A stretch of 64,000 bases of DNA, from NCBI GenBank assembly GCA_963807735.1, contig CAWEDI010000004.1, positions 1-64,000 of the forward strand, given 5' to 3'. Under the pieces are notes generated by a model, which searched no databases, was not told where the DNA came from, and saw only the letters and a list, made by a program, of their open reading frames with translations. Source of the stretch: Roseiarcus sp963807735. Lineage in GTDB: Bacteria; Pseudomonadota; Alphaproteobacteria; Rhizobiales; Beijerinckiaceae. Below, one piece after another: positions 1 through 8,905 of the stretch (positions within the stretch are counted from its first letter, which is position 1; each line of letters begins with the position of its first letter). The position numbers and the translations under genes are program-made.

Positions 1-254
1 GCGAAGCGGCGCGCCTGGCGGGGATTGACCTTGGCGAAGGGAACGCCGGCCTCTGCGAGCGCGCGCTCGAACGTGCGATGATAGGGACCGGTCGGCTCGA
101 AGACGACCCGCTCCAACGGCTTCTCGGCGCACCACCGCAAGAGCGCCTTGTGTCCGGCTTTGTCATTGGCGAAGCGGCGGCTTGCGCCGTCGGCCAACCT
201 ATGCGCGTCGAGGCAGTCTTTCGAAACGTCGACGCCAATGGTATCATCGTTCAT
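1..254 (-). CDS. IS110-family transposase, N-terminal part (runs off the window)
   Basis: The minus-strand reading from the ATG at 254 gives MNDDTIGVDVSKDCLDAH... and about 30 residues further VVFEPTGPYHRTFERAL. These are the first Asp (IGVDVSK) and the Glu (FEPTG) of the DEDD RuvC-like domain that defines the IS110/IS1111 recombinases. About 85 residues are visible; the rest lies left of the window, so completeness of the element cannot be judged. The enzyme moves its element by strand exchange directed by an RNA transcribed from the non-coding end (known for the family). The region just upstream (255-470) is non-coding and structured. Confident as family, not as subgroup. Confidence 0.85.
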   Translation of the reverse strand, partial: MNDDTIGVDVSKDCLDAHRLADGASRRFANDKAGHKALLRWCAEKPLERVVFEPTGPYHRTFERALAEAGVPFAKVNPRQARRF

Positions 255-470
255 CTTTTCCGCGCCTCTGCTTGTCATTCGCGGCTTTCCCGCGGGTATC
301 CGTGCAGGCCATCAGGAAAAGACGAGGGCGATCCAACTCTAGCTCGACCCGTCAAACGGTCCGCAGTATCGCGATCCGACCCTCGCCGCTGACGAGAGGG
401 CTGCCGCCCTCTCCCAGCGGCTCCTTTTCCGCCCTTCGGCGTGGAAAGTCATAAGACAAGCTTTAAGGCG
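255..470 (-). ncRNA. Non-coding end of the IS110 element; candidate bridge-RNA locus
   Basis: Between the transposase start and the AT-rich genes there is no credible ORF but several complementary segments. A long hairpin at 386-420 pairs CCGCTG with CAGCGG and GAGAGGGC with GCCCTCTC around a TGCC loop. A second stem pairs 323-328 (CGAGGG) with 380-385 (CCCTCG), enclosing a small CCGT/ACGG hairpin near 347-358. In IS110-group elements the 5' non-coding end encodes the bridge RNA with target- and donor-binding loops. Position and structure fit this; the guide loops and exact boundaries were not determined. Inference. Confidence 0.35.
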
Positions 471-495
471 AGGATTTCCAATCTTTCCATCCGGA

Positions 496-837
496 TTGGA
501 TACCAACACTTCAAGTGAAAAATTCACTAAACTTCGACAGACCAGAAATCTATTGATTCCTTTGATAACCGCCTGCTCGGCAAAATTAGAACGTGACGGC
601 AAATCAATCTACTCGGGTTTCGACGAGTCAGACAAAGAGGAAAAAGCAAGATTCTTGGCGGAAATAAAGCAACAGAGACTGGAAGAGGAACAAGATCGAA
701 AGGATTTAGAGTATTTGCAGCATCTTCTGGAAAGAATTGATGAAACAGCTTCTGAGACTCTGATACCTGAGTCCGATCAGATCAGAATCGATTTAAGACT
801 ACTTTGTCTTACGTTTACGCCATCGTCGTTGGAATAG
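496..837 (+). CDS. AT-rich hypothetical protein, charged and probably helical
   Basis: A 113-residue frame starting at a TTG without a visible Shine-Dalgarno sequence. The product is rich in Lys, Glu and Gln (for example EIKQQRLEEEQDRKDLEYLQHLLERID), consistent with a long amphipathic helix or coiled coil. Base composition is much more AT-rich than the surrounding genome, indicating transfer. The frame stays open upstream of 496 without an ATG, so the 5' end may have been removed when the neighbouring IS110 element inserted. It overlaps the next frame by 34 bases; the two could also be one gene split by an indel. No family recognised. Confidence 0.45.
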   Translation: MDTNTSSEKFTKLRQTRNLLIPLITACSAKLERDGKSIYSGFDESDKEEKARFLAEIKQQRLEEEQDRKDLEYLQHLLERIDETASETLIPESDQIRIDLRLLCLTFTPSSLE

Positions 838-1169
838 TAATAGTTGGATTCTACACCATAGCAATAATAGACCCAGGAGTTAGAAGAGCCATATTTTCCG
901 GACAAGCTGGTATACAGTTCGTGACCTTATTCTCTCTTGTCATAGCGATAATACTTTTCGGCATAATCGGAGTTCTGGAGGCAAAGGAATTATCAGCTCT
1001 CCTAGGCGGTATCGCCGGCTATATTCTGGGAAGAGGAACAAACGAGGCGGGGCGAGCGGGTGACGGACCCCAGGGAGCGGTCCAAACGGGAGGCATTGGC
1101 GGGTCGCAAGGAGCGGCCCAGACCGGAGGAGCCGGCGGGCCGCAAGGAGCAGCCCAGACCGGGGGCTGA
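804..1169 (+). CDS. Membrane protein with Gly/Gln-rich repeat tail
   Basis: A 121-residue frame with a TTG start overlapping the previous one. Residues 3-22 (YVYAIVVGIVIVGFYTIAII) and about 38-57 (FVTLFSLVIAIILFGIIGVL) are clear membrane segments, with a weaker third one near residues 64-77. From about residue 83 the sequence changes to an imperfect 12-residue repeat of the type GGxGGxQGAAQT, about three copies. The DNA changes with it: AT-rich over the membrane part, GC-rich over the repeats. This suggests that a repeat tail was fused to, or expanded within, a foreign membrane protein. Function unknown. Confidence 0.5.
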   Translation: MSYVYAIVVGIVIVGFYTIAIIDPGVRRAIFSGQAGIQFVTLFSLVIAIILFGIIGVLEAKELSALLGGIAGYILGRGTNEAGRAGDGPQGAVQTGGIGGSQGAAQTGGAGGPQGAAQTGG

Positions 1170-1246
1170 TGACCGGCGCCTGCAGATGCGCGGCATCAGG
1201 CCGCATGCTTTGGCCTGCAGGATGATCCAACTACGAGGTGCCCGCC

Positions 1247-1891
1247 CTACTCCACCACCACCTTCGTCCCCTTGCCCACGCGGCCGTAGAGGTCGATCAC
1301 GTCGGCGTTGAGCATCCTTATGCAGCCGGAGGACACCGCCTTGCCGATGCTCTTCGGCTCGTTGGTGCCGTGAATGCGGAACAGCGTGTCCTTCTTGTCC
1401 TGGAACAGATAAAGCGCGCGCGCGCCGAGCGGGTTCGACGGGCCGCCGTCGACGTGCTCGGGCAGGTCGCGCTGGCGCTCCAGCATCTCTGGCGGCGGCG
1501 TCCAGCCGGGCCAGTAGGCTTTGCGGCCGATCTCCGCCTTGCCCTTCCACGAGAACCCCTGCCGGCCGACGGCGATGCGATATTGCAACGCCTGCCCGTC
1601 CGGGAGCGAGAGAAAGAGCATGCGCAGCCGGGTGTTGATCGTCAGCGTGCCGGGCTCCTCGTGGGTGGGATCGGCGACGGTCTTTTTCGTCGTGGTCTTG
1701 AAATCGACGTCGTCGTCCTTGGCTTTCGGGGTCGAATAATAGATGTCGGCGTCGGCCGGCATGTTGCCGCGGTCGAGGCTCGGCGACGGCGAAGGCGATG
1801 GCTGCGGCGAGAACCAGTTTTGCGCTTGAGCCGGCTCGACACTCAATCCTGCGACGATCATCATCGCCGCGCCCCAACAAACGATCCGCAT
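1247..1891 (-). CDS. L,D-transpeptidase (YkuD domain)
   Basis: A 214-residue exported protein with a signal peptide (residues 1-23, ending AQA), then a Pro/Ser-rich spacer (PSPSPSPS). The YkuD catalytic domain carries HGTNEP (His174) and SSGCIRM (Cys190), the active-site pair that forms 3-3 crosslinks in peptidoglycan or attaches lipoproteins to it. The start is an ATG preceded by GAGGACGGG. It is transcribed divergently from tetR, with the TetR palindrome in between, but nothing shows that the regulator controls it. Family assignment is firm; the precise reaction (crosslinking or anchoring) cannot be told. Confidence 0.93.
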   Translation of the reverse strand: MRIVCWGAAMMIVAGLSVEPAQAQNWFSPQPSPSPSPSLDRGNMPADADIYYSTPKAKDDDVDFKTTTKKTVADPTHEEPGTLTINTRLRMLFLSLPDGQALQYRIAVGRQGFSWKGKAEIGRKAYWPGWTPPPEMLERQRDLPEHVDGGPSNPLGARALYLFQDKKDTLFRIHGTNEPKSIGKAVSSGCIRMLNADVIDLYGRVGKGTKVVVE

Positions 1892-2006
1892 TCCCGTCCT
1901 CGTCTTGAATCGATCCGCGCTCTCTTAGCGCAAATTGTTCCCCGGGGCGGCCGAATTTTCACGCGAAATTTTGTTGCGCCGCTGAAACGCCATATTCGAC
2001 CAGCAC

Positions 2007-2026
2007 GAGAATGAACGTTCATTCTC
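2007..2026. promoter_or_regulatory. Perfect 20-bp palindrome, probable TetR operator
   Basis: GAGAATGAACGTTCATTCTC is its own reverse complement and lies 13 bases before the tetR ATG, in the divergent gap with the L,D-transpeptidase. TetR/AcrR repressors of efflux operons typically bind palindromes of this size next to their own gene, so autoregulation of the tetR-MFP-RND operon is the natural reading (inference). Confidence 0.75.
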
Positions 2027-2039
2027 ACCAGCGTTCGCC

Positions 2040-2669
2040 ATGACTCTCGCCCGCCTCGTTGCACCCCGTCGCCTGCCCGAGGACGAACGGCGCCTCCACA
2101 TCCTCGACGCCGCCGAGCGCGCGTTCGTACGCTACGGCTTTCACGCCGCCACGATGAGCCAGGTCGCCGACGAAGCCGGCATGAGCGCCGGCAATCTCTA
2201 TCGATATTTCCCGTCGAAAGAGGCCATCGTCGAGGGCCTGTGCCTGGCCGATCAGGTGCAGCGCTCGGAAACCTTCGCGGTTTTGGCGAGCGCCGGGGAC
2301 CTGCGGCTCGCCATGCGGGCGGCGCTCGACGAGCATGTGCTGCACGCGCCGATCGAAAAAGCGCGGATGATCGTCGAGATCTGGGCCGAATCGGGCCGCA
2401 ACGCGCGGGTCGCCGAATTCACCCGCCAGCTCGACCATGACGTGCTCGAAGGGCTCGCCGGGCTGTTCGATCTCGCCAAGACCCGCGGCGTGGCGGCGAT
2501 GCACGTCGATTCGCACTTCGCCGCCAGTCTGATGTTTTCGCTCGTCGCCGGTCTCTTCAAGCGCAAGGCGCTGGAGCGGGACTTCGACGTGAAGGCCGAG
2601 CGCGGCATGGCGCTCGGCGTGTTTGACGCCTTGTTCGCCGGGACGCTCGCGCCCGGCGCGGAGGTCTGA
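2040..2669 (+). CDS. TetR/AcrR-family transcriptional regulator
   Basis: A 209-residue protein. Residues about 14-62 form the TetR helix-turn-helix (ILDAAERAFVRYGFHAATMSQVADEAGMSAGNLYRYFPSKEAI in outline), followed by an all-helical ligand-binding domain. It begins 13 bases downstream of a perfect palindrome, its likely operator, and has no evident Shine-Dalgarno sequence. The gene for a membrane-fusion protein starts one base after its stop, so it is the first gene of an efflux operon that it presumably represses. The inducing ligand is unknown. Confidence 0.92.
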   Translation: MTLARLVAPRRLPEDERRLHILDAAERAFVRYGFHAATMSQVADEAGMSAGNLYRYFPSKEAIVEGLCLADQVQRSETFAVLASAGDLRLAMRAALDEHVLHAPIEKARMIVEIWAESGRNARVAEFTRQLDHDVLEGLAGLFDLAKTRGVAAMHVDSHFAASLMFSLVAGLFKRKALERDFDVKAERGMALGVFDALFAGTLAPGAEV

Positions 2670-2670
2670 G

Positions 2671-3927
2671 ATGGGACGTTTCCTGTTCTCGCTCATCGTG
2701 ATCGCCGCGCTCGCCGCCGGCGGGCTCTACGCGCAATGGACGTTGCGGCCTTGCGACGCCCCCCTGCTGCCGCTCGACAAATGGGGCGCGCCGGCGCGGC
2801 CGAAATGCCCGCCCGAGGCGGCCAAGGCCGAGACGCCGCGCGAGGTCGAGCCGCCGGCGGTGTCGGTGGTCACGGCGCAGAAGCGCCGCTTCACCGAACG
2901 CTTGTTCGTCTCGGGGACGCTGACCCCGCGCGAGGAGGTTATGGTGGCGCCGAAGATCGCGGATCTGACCGTCGTGGAGATCGACGCCGAGGACGGCGAC
3001 CGCGTCGAGCAAGGCCAGTTGCTCGCCAGGCTCGATCGCACCCAGCTCGACGCCCAGCTCGTCCAGAACGACGCTGCGATCGCCAAGGCGAACGCCTCCA
3101 TCGACCAGGCCAAGAGTCTTATCGACCAATCAGCGAGCCAGGCCGAATGGGCGGCGAGCGAATACGACCGCGCCAAGAAGCTCGGGCCGGGCGTCATGGC
3201 GGTTTCCAACGTCGAGCAGCGCGAGATCAACCTGAAATCGGCGCAAGCCGCGCTGGCGGCGGCAAAGAACGCGCTCGCCGTCGCGACTGCGGATCGTCGC
3301 GCCCGCGACGCCGACCGAGAGGAACTGATGGTGCGCATCGGCCGCACCGAGGTGCGTGCGCCGGTCGCCGGCCTCGTCAGCCGCCGCTCCGCGAAATTCG
3401 GCGCTGTCGCCGCGCTCAGCGGCGACCCGCTGTTTCGCATAATCAAGGACGGCGCCGTCGATCTGGTCTCCGACACGCCCGAACAGTGGCTGCCGCGGCT
3501 GACGCCGGGCATGTCGGCGGTGCTGAAACTGCCTGGCGCGGACGGGCCGGTCGCGGGAACGGTCCGTCTCGTCGATCAGGAAGTCGACAAGGCGAGCCGC
3601 ACCGGCAAGGCGCGCATCGCCCTCGCCGACGTCAGCCACGCCCGCATCGGCGCGTTCGGGTCGGGCGAAGTCGACCTTGTCAGCCGCGACGGCGTCGCCG
3701 CGCCGACGACAGCGGTCCGGCGCGACGGCGATGAAGGCTTCGCGCTCGTCGTGCGCGACGGCAAGGTCGAGGAGCGCAAGGTGAAGCTCGGCATCGTCGA
3801 GGGCGACGAAGTCGAAATCCTGTCCGGCGTCGCGCCGGGCGAAACGCTGGTCGCACGCGCGGCGTCGTTCCTGCGCCCCGGCGACAAGGTGCGGCCGATG
3901 CCGACGCTCGTCGGCGCCGGCGGCTGA
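2671..3927 (+). CDS. RND efflux periplasmic adaptor (HlyD/MFP family)
   Basis: 418 residues starting at the ATG one base after the tetR stop (an upstream in-frame start would overlap tetR). An N-terminal membrane anchor (RFLFSLIVIAALAAGGLYA) is followed by the lipoyl/barrel-sandwich halves (APKIADLTVVEIDAEDGDRVEQGQLLARL and RAPVAGLVSRRSAKFG), with an alpha-helical hairpin of Ala/Gln-rich helices between them, then beta-barrel and membrane-proximal domains. It would link the inner-membrane RND pump encoded next to an outer-membrane channel; no channel gene is present here. Confidence 0.93.
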   Translation: MGRFLFSLIVIAALAAGGLYAQWTLRPCDAPLLPLDKWGAPARPKCPPEAAKAETPREVEPPAVSVVTAQKRRFTERLFVSGTLTPREEVMVAPKIADLTVVEIDAEDGDRVEQGQLLARLDRTQLDAQLVQNDAAIAKANASIDQAKSLIDQSASQAEWAASEYDRAKKLGPGVMAVSNVEQREINLKSAQAALAAAKNALAVATADRRARDADREELMVRIGRTEVRAPVAGLVSRRSAKFGAVAALSGDPLFRIIKDGAVDLVSDTPEQWLPRLTPGMSAVLKLPGADGPVAGTVRLVDQEVDKASRTGKARIALADVSHARIGAFGSGEVDLVSRDGVAAPTTAVRRDGDEGFALVVRDGKVEERKVKLGIVEGDEVEILSGVAPGETLVARAASFLRPGDKVRPMPTLVGAGG

Positions 3928-3937
3928 GGGGTAAGCC

Positions 3938-6900
3938 ATGCGCCTCAACGTCTCCGCCTGGTCGATCCGCAAGCCGATTCCCGCGATCGTCGGCTTCTGC
4001 GTGCTGATGCTGCTCGGGCTCGTCAGCTTCCGCTCGATGTCGATCACCCGATTCCCGAACATCGACATTCCGATCGTCCAGGTGCTCGATCACCCAGTCG
4101 GGCGCCGCGCCGTCGGAGCTCGAGGCGCAGGTGACCAAGAAGGTCGAGGACGCGGTCGCCAGCCTCAACGGCGTCTGGCACATCGCCAGCCAGATCGGCG
4201 ACGGCTCCTCGCAGACGATCATCCAGTTCTATGTCGGCTCGACCGACATCGACCGCGCGCTCAACGACGTGAAGGACCAGATCGCCAAGATCCGCAGCGA
4301 TCTGCCGCGCACCATCGACGAGCCGATCATCAACCGCATCAACATCGAAGGTCTGCCGATCGTCACCTACGCGGCCTCGGCGCCGGGCATGACGGTCGAG
4401 CAACTCTCCTGGTTCGTCGACGACACGGTCGCGCGCGATTTGCAGAGCCTGAAGCGGCGTCGGCGACGTCGTCTCGCTTCGGCGGCGTCGACCGCGAAAT
4501 CCGCGTCTCGCTCGATCCCGAGAAACTGCTGGCGCTCGGCGTCACCGCCGCGCAGGTCAACGAGCAGGTGCGCCAGGACAACGTCGATCTCGGCGGCGGC
4601 CGCGGCGAACTCGCCGGCCAGGAGCAGGCGATCCGCACGCTCGCCGGCGCCAACCGGCTCGACGAACTGAAGGCGCTGCCGATCGCCCTGCCCGGCGGCC
4701 GGCGCGTGCGGCTCGACGAACTGGGACCGTCGACCGACGCCGCCGCCGAGCCGCGCACCTTCACGCGGCTGTTCGATCAGCCGATCGTCGCCTTCGCCGT
4801 CACCCGCGCCAAGGGCGCGAGCGACGTGACGGTCGATCGCGACGTCGCGGCGCGGCTCGCCCAGTTGCAGAAGCAGCACCCCGAGGTGAAGTTCACCAAG
4901 GTCGACACCCAGGTCGACAACGAGCTCGGCAACTATCACTCGACGATGGAGACGCTGATCGAGGGCGCGGCGCTCGCCATCATCGTGGTGTTCGTGTTCC
5001 TGCGCGACTTGCGCGCGACGCTCGTCACCGCGCTCGCGCTGCCGCTTGTCGGTGATGCCGACCTTCTGGGCGATGAGCGCGATCGGCTTCTCGCTCAATC
5101 TCGTCAGCCTGCTGGCGATCACGCTGGTGACCGGCATTCTCGTCGACGACGCCATCGTCGAGATCGAGAACATCGTGCGCCACATGCGAATGGGCAAATC
5201 CGCCTATCGCGCCTCGCTCGAAGCGGCCGACGAGATCGGCCTCGCCGTCATCGCGATCTCGCTGTCGATCGCGGCGATCTTCGCGCCGGTCAGCTTCATG
5301 GGCGGCATTGCCGGCCAGTATTTCCGCCAGTTCGGCCTGACCGTCGCCATCGCGGTGCTGTTCTCGCTGCTGGTCGCGCGGTTCATCACGCCGGTGGTCG
5401 CCGCGTATTTCATGCGCGCGCCGCGCCACGAGGAGCACGAGGGACGGCACCATCATGCGCTTCTACACGCGCCTGGTGCGCGGCTCCGTGCGCTGGCGCT
5501 GGTTGACGCTGTTGGCCGGCGCGTTGATCTTCGCCGCCTCGCTTTGGTCGACCGGCTGCTGCCCTCGGGCTTCATTCCCGCCGACGATCAGGCGCGCGCG
5601 CTGCTCGCCGTCGAGCTGCCGCCGGGCTCGCGATTGGACGACACCGACCGGGTGACGCGCGAGATCTCCGATCAACCTGAAGGCGATGCCGGAGGTGCGC
5701 TCGGTGCTGGTGTTCGGCGGCCAGATCCTCGGCGGCGCCTCGGAGCCGCGCAAGGCGAGCTTCGTCATCAACTTCGTCCACAAGTCGAAGCGCGAGGCGA
5801 CGCAGAAAGAACTGCAGACCCGCATCTCCGCGTTCATGGCCGACATGCCCGACCTGCGCTTCTGGTTCATGAAGGACAACGGCCAGCGCGATCTGCAGCT
5901 CATCGTCGCCGGCAAGGACATCGACCAGATCAACAACACCGCCAATCAGATCGCCAGCGAAATGCGGACGCTGCCGCTGCTGGAGAATCCGATCTCGACC
6001 GCCGAACTCGACCGGCCGGAATTGCAGATTGCGCCGCGCCGCCAGGTCGCCGCCGATCTCGGCGTCTCCACCGAGGCGCTGTCGACGACGATCCGCGTCG
6101 CGACGCTCGGCGACATCGACGCCAATCTCGCCAAGTTCAAGGTCGACGGCCGGCTGATCCCGATCCGCGTCGAACTCGACGAAGCCGCGCGCGGCCGCAT
6201 CGGCGTGTTGCAGAACCTGCGCGTGCCGACCGCGAGCGGCGGCGAGACGCCGCTCGCCTCGGTCGCCGATTTCGCGCTGCGCCACGGACCGACGGCGATC
6301 AACCGCTACGATCGTTCGCGCCGGGTGACGATCGAGGCCGACCTTGTTCGGCGACGCGGCGCTCGGCGAAGCGGTCGCGGCGATCCACGCGCTGCCGACG
6401 GCGAAGAACCTGCCGCCGGGCGTCGAAATCCGCGAGACCGGCGACGTCGAAATCATGAGTGAGGTGTTCGCCTCGTTCGCGCCGCGATGGGCGCCGGGTT
6501 GATGATGGTCTACGGCCTGCTTGGTGCTGCTGTTCGGCAGCTTCCTGCAACCGATCACCATCCTGATCTCGCTGCCGCTGTCGATCGGCGGCTCGATCCT
6601 GGCGCTGCTGATCACCCACAAGGCGATGTCGATGCCGGTCGTGATCGGCATCCTGATGCTGATGGGCATCGTCACCAAGAACGCGATCATGCTGGTCGAT
6701 TTCGCGGTTGAGGCGATCGCGCAAGGCTCGCCGCGGCTCGAGGCGCTTGGTCGAGGCCGGGCGCAAGCGCGCGCGACCGATCGTGATGACCACGATCGCC
6801 ATGGCGGCGGGCATGCTGCCCTCGGCGATGGGGATCGGCGACGGCGGCGGCTTCCGCTCGCCGATGGCGATCGCGGTGATCGGCGGTCTGGTCGTGTCGA

Positions 6901-7067
6901 CGGTGCTGAGCCTCGTGTTCGTGCCGGCGGTGTTCACCGTTCTCGACGATATCGGCCGCGGGCTGTGGCGGCTGTTCAACTGGCTGCTGGCGCCGCGCGA
7001 GGCGCGCGAGGCGCGCGCGGCGGAGCGGGAGGAGCCGCAGGGTGCGGCGCCGATGCCGGCGGAGTGA
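3938..7067 (+). pseudogene. RND efflux transporter (AcrB/MexB family), broken by about 11 indels
   Basis: Read across frames this is a full-length RND pump of about 1040 residues: SIRKPIPAIVGFCVLMLLG at the start, TQSGAAPSELEAQVTKK in the porter domain, the TM4 segment LVTGILVDDAIVEIENI with its proton-relay Asp pair, FGGQILGG, and KNAIMLVDFAVEA in TM10. The frame changes near 4085, 4455, 4471, 5046, 5442, 5555, 5673, 6344, 6482, 6521 and 6747. Nine changes are extra bases and two (5555, 6482) are losses. Four have the same form, CTG read as CTTG. Protein similarity is preserved right up to each break, which argues for either a very recent pseudogene or local sequence error. It follows its adaptor by 10 bases. 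Confidence 0.85.
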
Positions 7068-7169
7068 GGCGTTATTAGGCCGGAGCGGATGCGTTGCATT
7101 TAACGACACCGCAACGGGCGCGGACTTACGTTTCAGCGAATGACTTCGCGGAAGCAAGAGAACGCAGCC

Positions 7170-7538
7170 ATGCCCAAGTTTATTTTCGACGCGCCTGCGC
7201 TCACCCCCGACGCGCGCGGCGGGCGCCCTAAGCGGCTCCTGTGCTGGCTGCGCGACCGGCTGGTGGCGCGCGGCGTGCTGGCGGCCGGGCCGAAGGCGGG
7301 CGAGGCCGGCTGGGGCCTCTTCGTCAACGCGGAGGACGGTTTTGTCGCCATCCGCGTCGGATCAAACGGCGGCGACGGGCGATCGGTCGTGTTCAACGTC
7401 GAACAGTTTGGCGAGGCCGGACTTGAATTCGAAGACACCCTCGCGGCCTGCGAAGACGTTCGGACGATAGCATCGCCGCATCGTTCGACAGAACGCTCCG
7501 CCGAAGACCTATCCGTTGCGATAGGGAAGCCGCGCTGA
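7170..7538 (+). CDS. Hypothetical protein
   Basis: A 122-residue frame from ATG 7170, preceded by AGCAAGAGAACG; an in-frame ATG at 7140 is possible. The N-terminal half is basic with a GGRPKRLLCWLRDRLVARGVL stretch, and the middle looks like a small beta-rich fold (GWGLFVNAEDGFVAIRVGSNGGDGRSVVFNVEQFGEAGLEFED). No signal peptide or membrane segment. No family recognised. It stands alone between the RND remnant and a secreted hypothetical. Confidence 0.5.
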   Translation: MPKFIFDAPALTPDARGGRPKRLLCWLRDRLVARGVLAAGPKAGEAGWGLFVNAEDGFVAIRVGSNGGDGRSVVFNVEQFGEAGLEFEDTLAACEDVRTIASPHRSTERSAEDLSVAIGKPR

Positions 7539-7758
7539 CTTTCGCTCGATCCGCCCGTCCGCAATTTGAAGCGGCCTTCTTGCACTGAGTCCGCCGCGGA
7601 ACTCGACATTGCGCGCCCGCGCCGTCGCCTTCGCCCTGGAGTTCATCCCGTAAACAAAGAGCGTTGCGCATGGACGAGCGACTTTCCATGCAAGACGCAC
7701 ATGTTTTCATCGTTACCAACCGAAATTTCCGCCCATACCACGACTTGAGGAGAGTGAC

Positions 7759-8379
7759 ATGAAATTCAGAATGCTTGAAAAGCTGAGCGGCTGGCAAGTT
7801 ACCGCGATGGTCTGCACTGCGCTCGTCGTTCCGACCGCGCTTTACGCCGTGACTTATACGCCCGTCGCCATCATCAATCCCGGCACCGGCATGGCCGGCT
7901 ACATCGATCCATCGGGAAGCCTGCATACCAGCGACGAATACGCGTATTACCGGAATAACCCGCTGAACCTCGTCGACATCGAGTTGACGCCCAGCAGCGA
8001 CGGGCAGAGCTGCGGCGGCGCGTATACGGCGCCGGCGGGCAAGGCGCTGGTCGTCACCTCCGTCACCGGAAATTACTACAACGTCGGGACTGGGAATTAC
8101 GCCGGTTTCTCCCTCTTCGCCAGCCCGAGTTGTTCAGGCAATCAAACTGTCACGCAATTCGAATCCATTGGCGCGGCGTCAGGCGACGTATTGGGCAGGA
8201 ACTACAGCTACGCCGAAGGCGTGCCCGTGGGGACGACGATCTCTCGCCAGGACTATAGCAGCCAGGGATGGCTGCTTGTCCACGGCTTCCTGGTTCCCGC
8301 CAATCTGGTTTCCTCCGGCTCGTTCATTGATGACGCCAGATCTGCCACGAACGTAAAAATCGGCCCCCGAGGACGTTGA
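7759..8379 (+). CDS. Exported hypothetical protein
   Basis: 206 residues, with a strong ribosome-binding site (TTGAGGAGAGTGAC) before the ATG. An N-terminal hydrophobic segment (WQVTAMVCTALVVPTALYAV, residues 12-31) acts as signal or anchor. The exported part is rich in Gly, Ser, Tyr and Asn with two Cys (QSCGGAY and SPSCSGN) that could form a disulfide, and resembles small beta-sandwich secreted proteins (ALVVTSVTGNYYN, GFSLFASPSC). No family name can be given with confidence. The 220 bases upstream hold no other gene. Confidence 0.7.
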   Translation: MKFRMLEKLSGWQVTAMVCTALVVPTALYAVTYTPVAIINPGTGMAGYIDPSGSLHTSDEYAYYRNNPLNLVDIELTPSSDGQSCGGAYTAPAGKALVVTSVTGNYYNVGTGNYAGFSLFASPSCSGNQTVTQFESIGAASGDVLGRNYSYAEGVPVGTTISRQDYSSQGWLLVHGFLVPANLVSSGSFIDDARSATNVKIGPRGR

Positions 8380-8491
8380 AACGGACGCGAAGCGTCGAGC
8401 CATTCAAACGGCGGCGAAGGCGACTTCGCCGTCGTGTAGTTTCAGTTGGAAGGGCGCGGATCGAGGACCCCCGTTGCCGGAGCTATTATCG

Positions 8492-8905
8492 TCAAGCCCA
8501 GGGATTGATTAGCGTCACGCCCGTCGCTTCGAAATCGCGGACGTTGCGCGTGACAACAACGAGGCCGTGAACCAACGCGCTCGCGGCGATCATGGCGTCA
8601 CGTTCGGAACGCCGATCCGGGATGTGCAATCGAGCGCACCGGCGAGCAACAGCGACGTCCACGTCAAGAATTCTGTTGGCGAACTGAGGCAATACGCGCC
8701 GCTCCAACCAACCGCGCAGAATCGCGCCCTGCGAGGGGTCGCGGCGTTCGAGCGCGAGCACGCCAAGTTCGAGCTCCAGAATCGAGACGACGGACAAATA
8801 GAAGAGGTCGACCGCAACCGCGTCGGCCCAGGCCTTCAGCCTGGAATCCGCCCTATCTCTGCGGCGTAGCTCGGAGATTACATTTGTGTCCAGGAGATAG
8901 GTCAC
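8492..8905 (-). CDS. PIN-domain ribonuclease toxin (VapC/FitB type)
   Basis: 137 residues with the PIN signatures: LLDTNVISEL at the N-terminus (first metal-binding Asp), a central SILELELGV (Glu), and DAMIAASALVHGLVVVTRNVRDFEATGV at the end (the distal Asp residues). VapC toxins cleave tRNA or rRNA and are neutralised by the antitoxin encoded just upstream. The start is a GTG overlapping the antitoxin stop (GTGA), so the pair is translationally coupled. The assignment is firm; the RNA target is unknown. Confidence 0.9.
   Translation of the reverse strand: MTYLLDTNVISELRRRDRADSRLKAWADAVAVDLFYLSVVSILELELGVLALERRDPSQGAILRGWLERRVLPQFANRILDVDVAVARRCARLHIPDRRSERDAMIAASALVHGLVVVTRNVRDFEATGVTLINPWA

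Noticed and set aside
1002..1880. 292-residue minus-strand frame overlapping the L,D-transpeptidase
   Set aside because: Arg/Gly/Ala-rich shadow in another frame of a gene with clear catalytic motifs; also runs through the repeat tail of the opposite gene.
3938..7067. Programmed frameshifting of the RND gene
   Set aside because: About eleven sites in both directions without slippery heptamers or stimulatory structures; no known gene uses so many.
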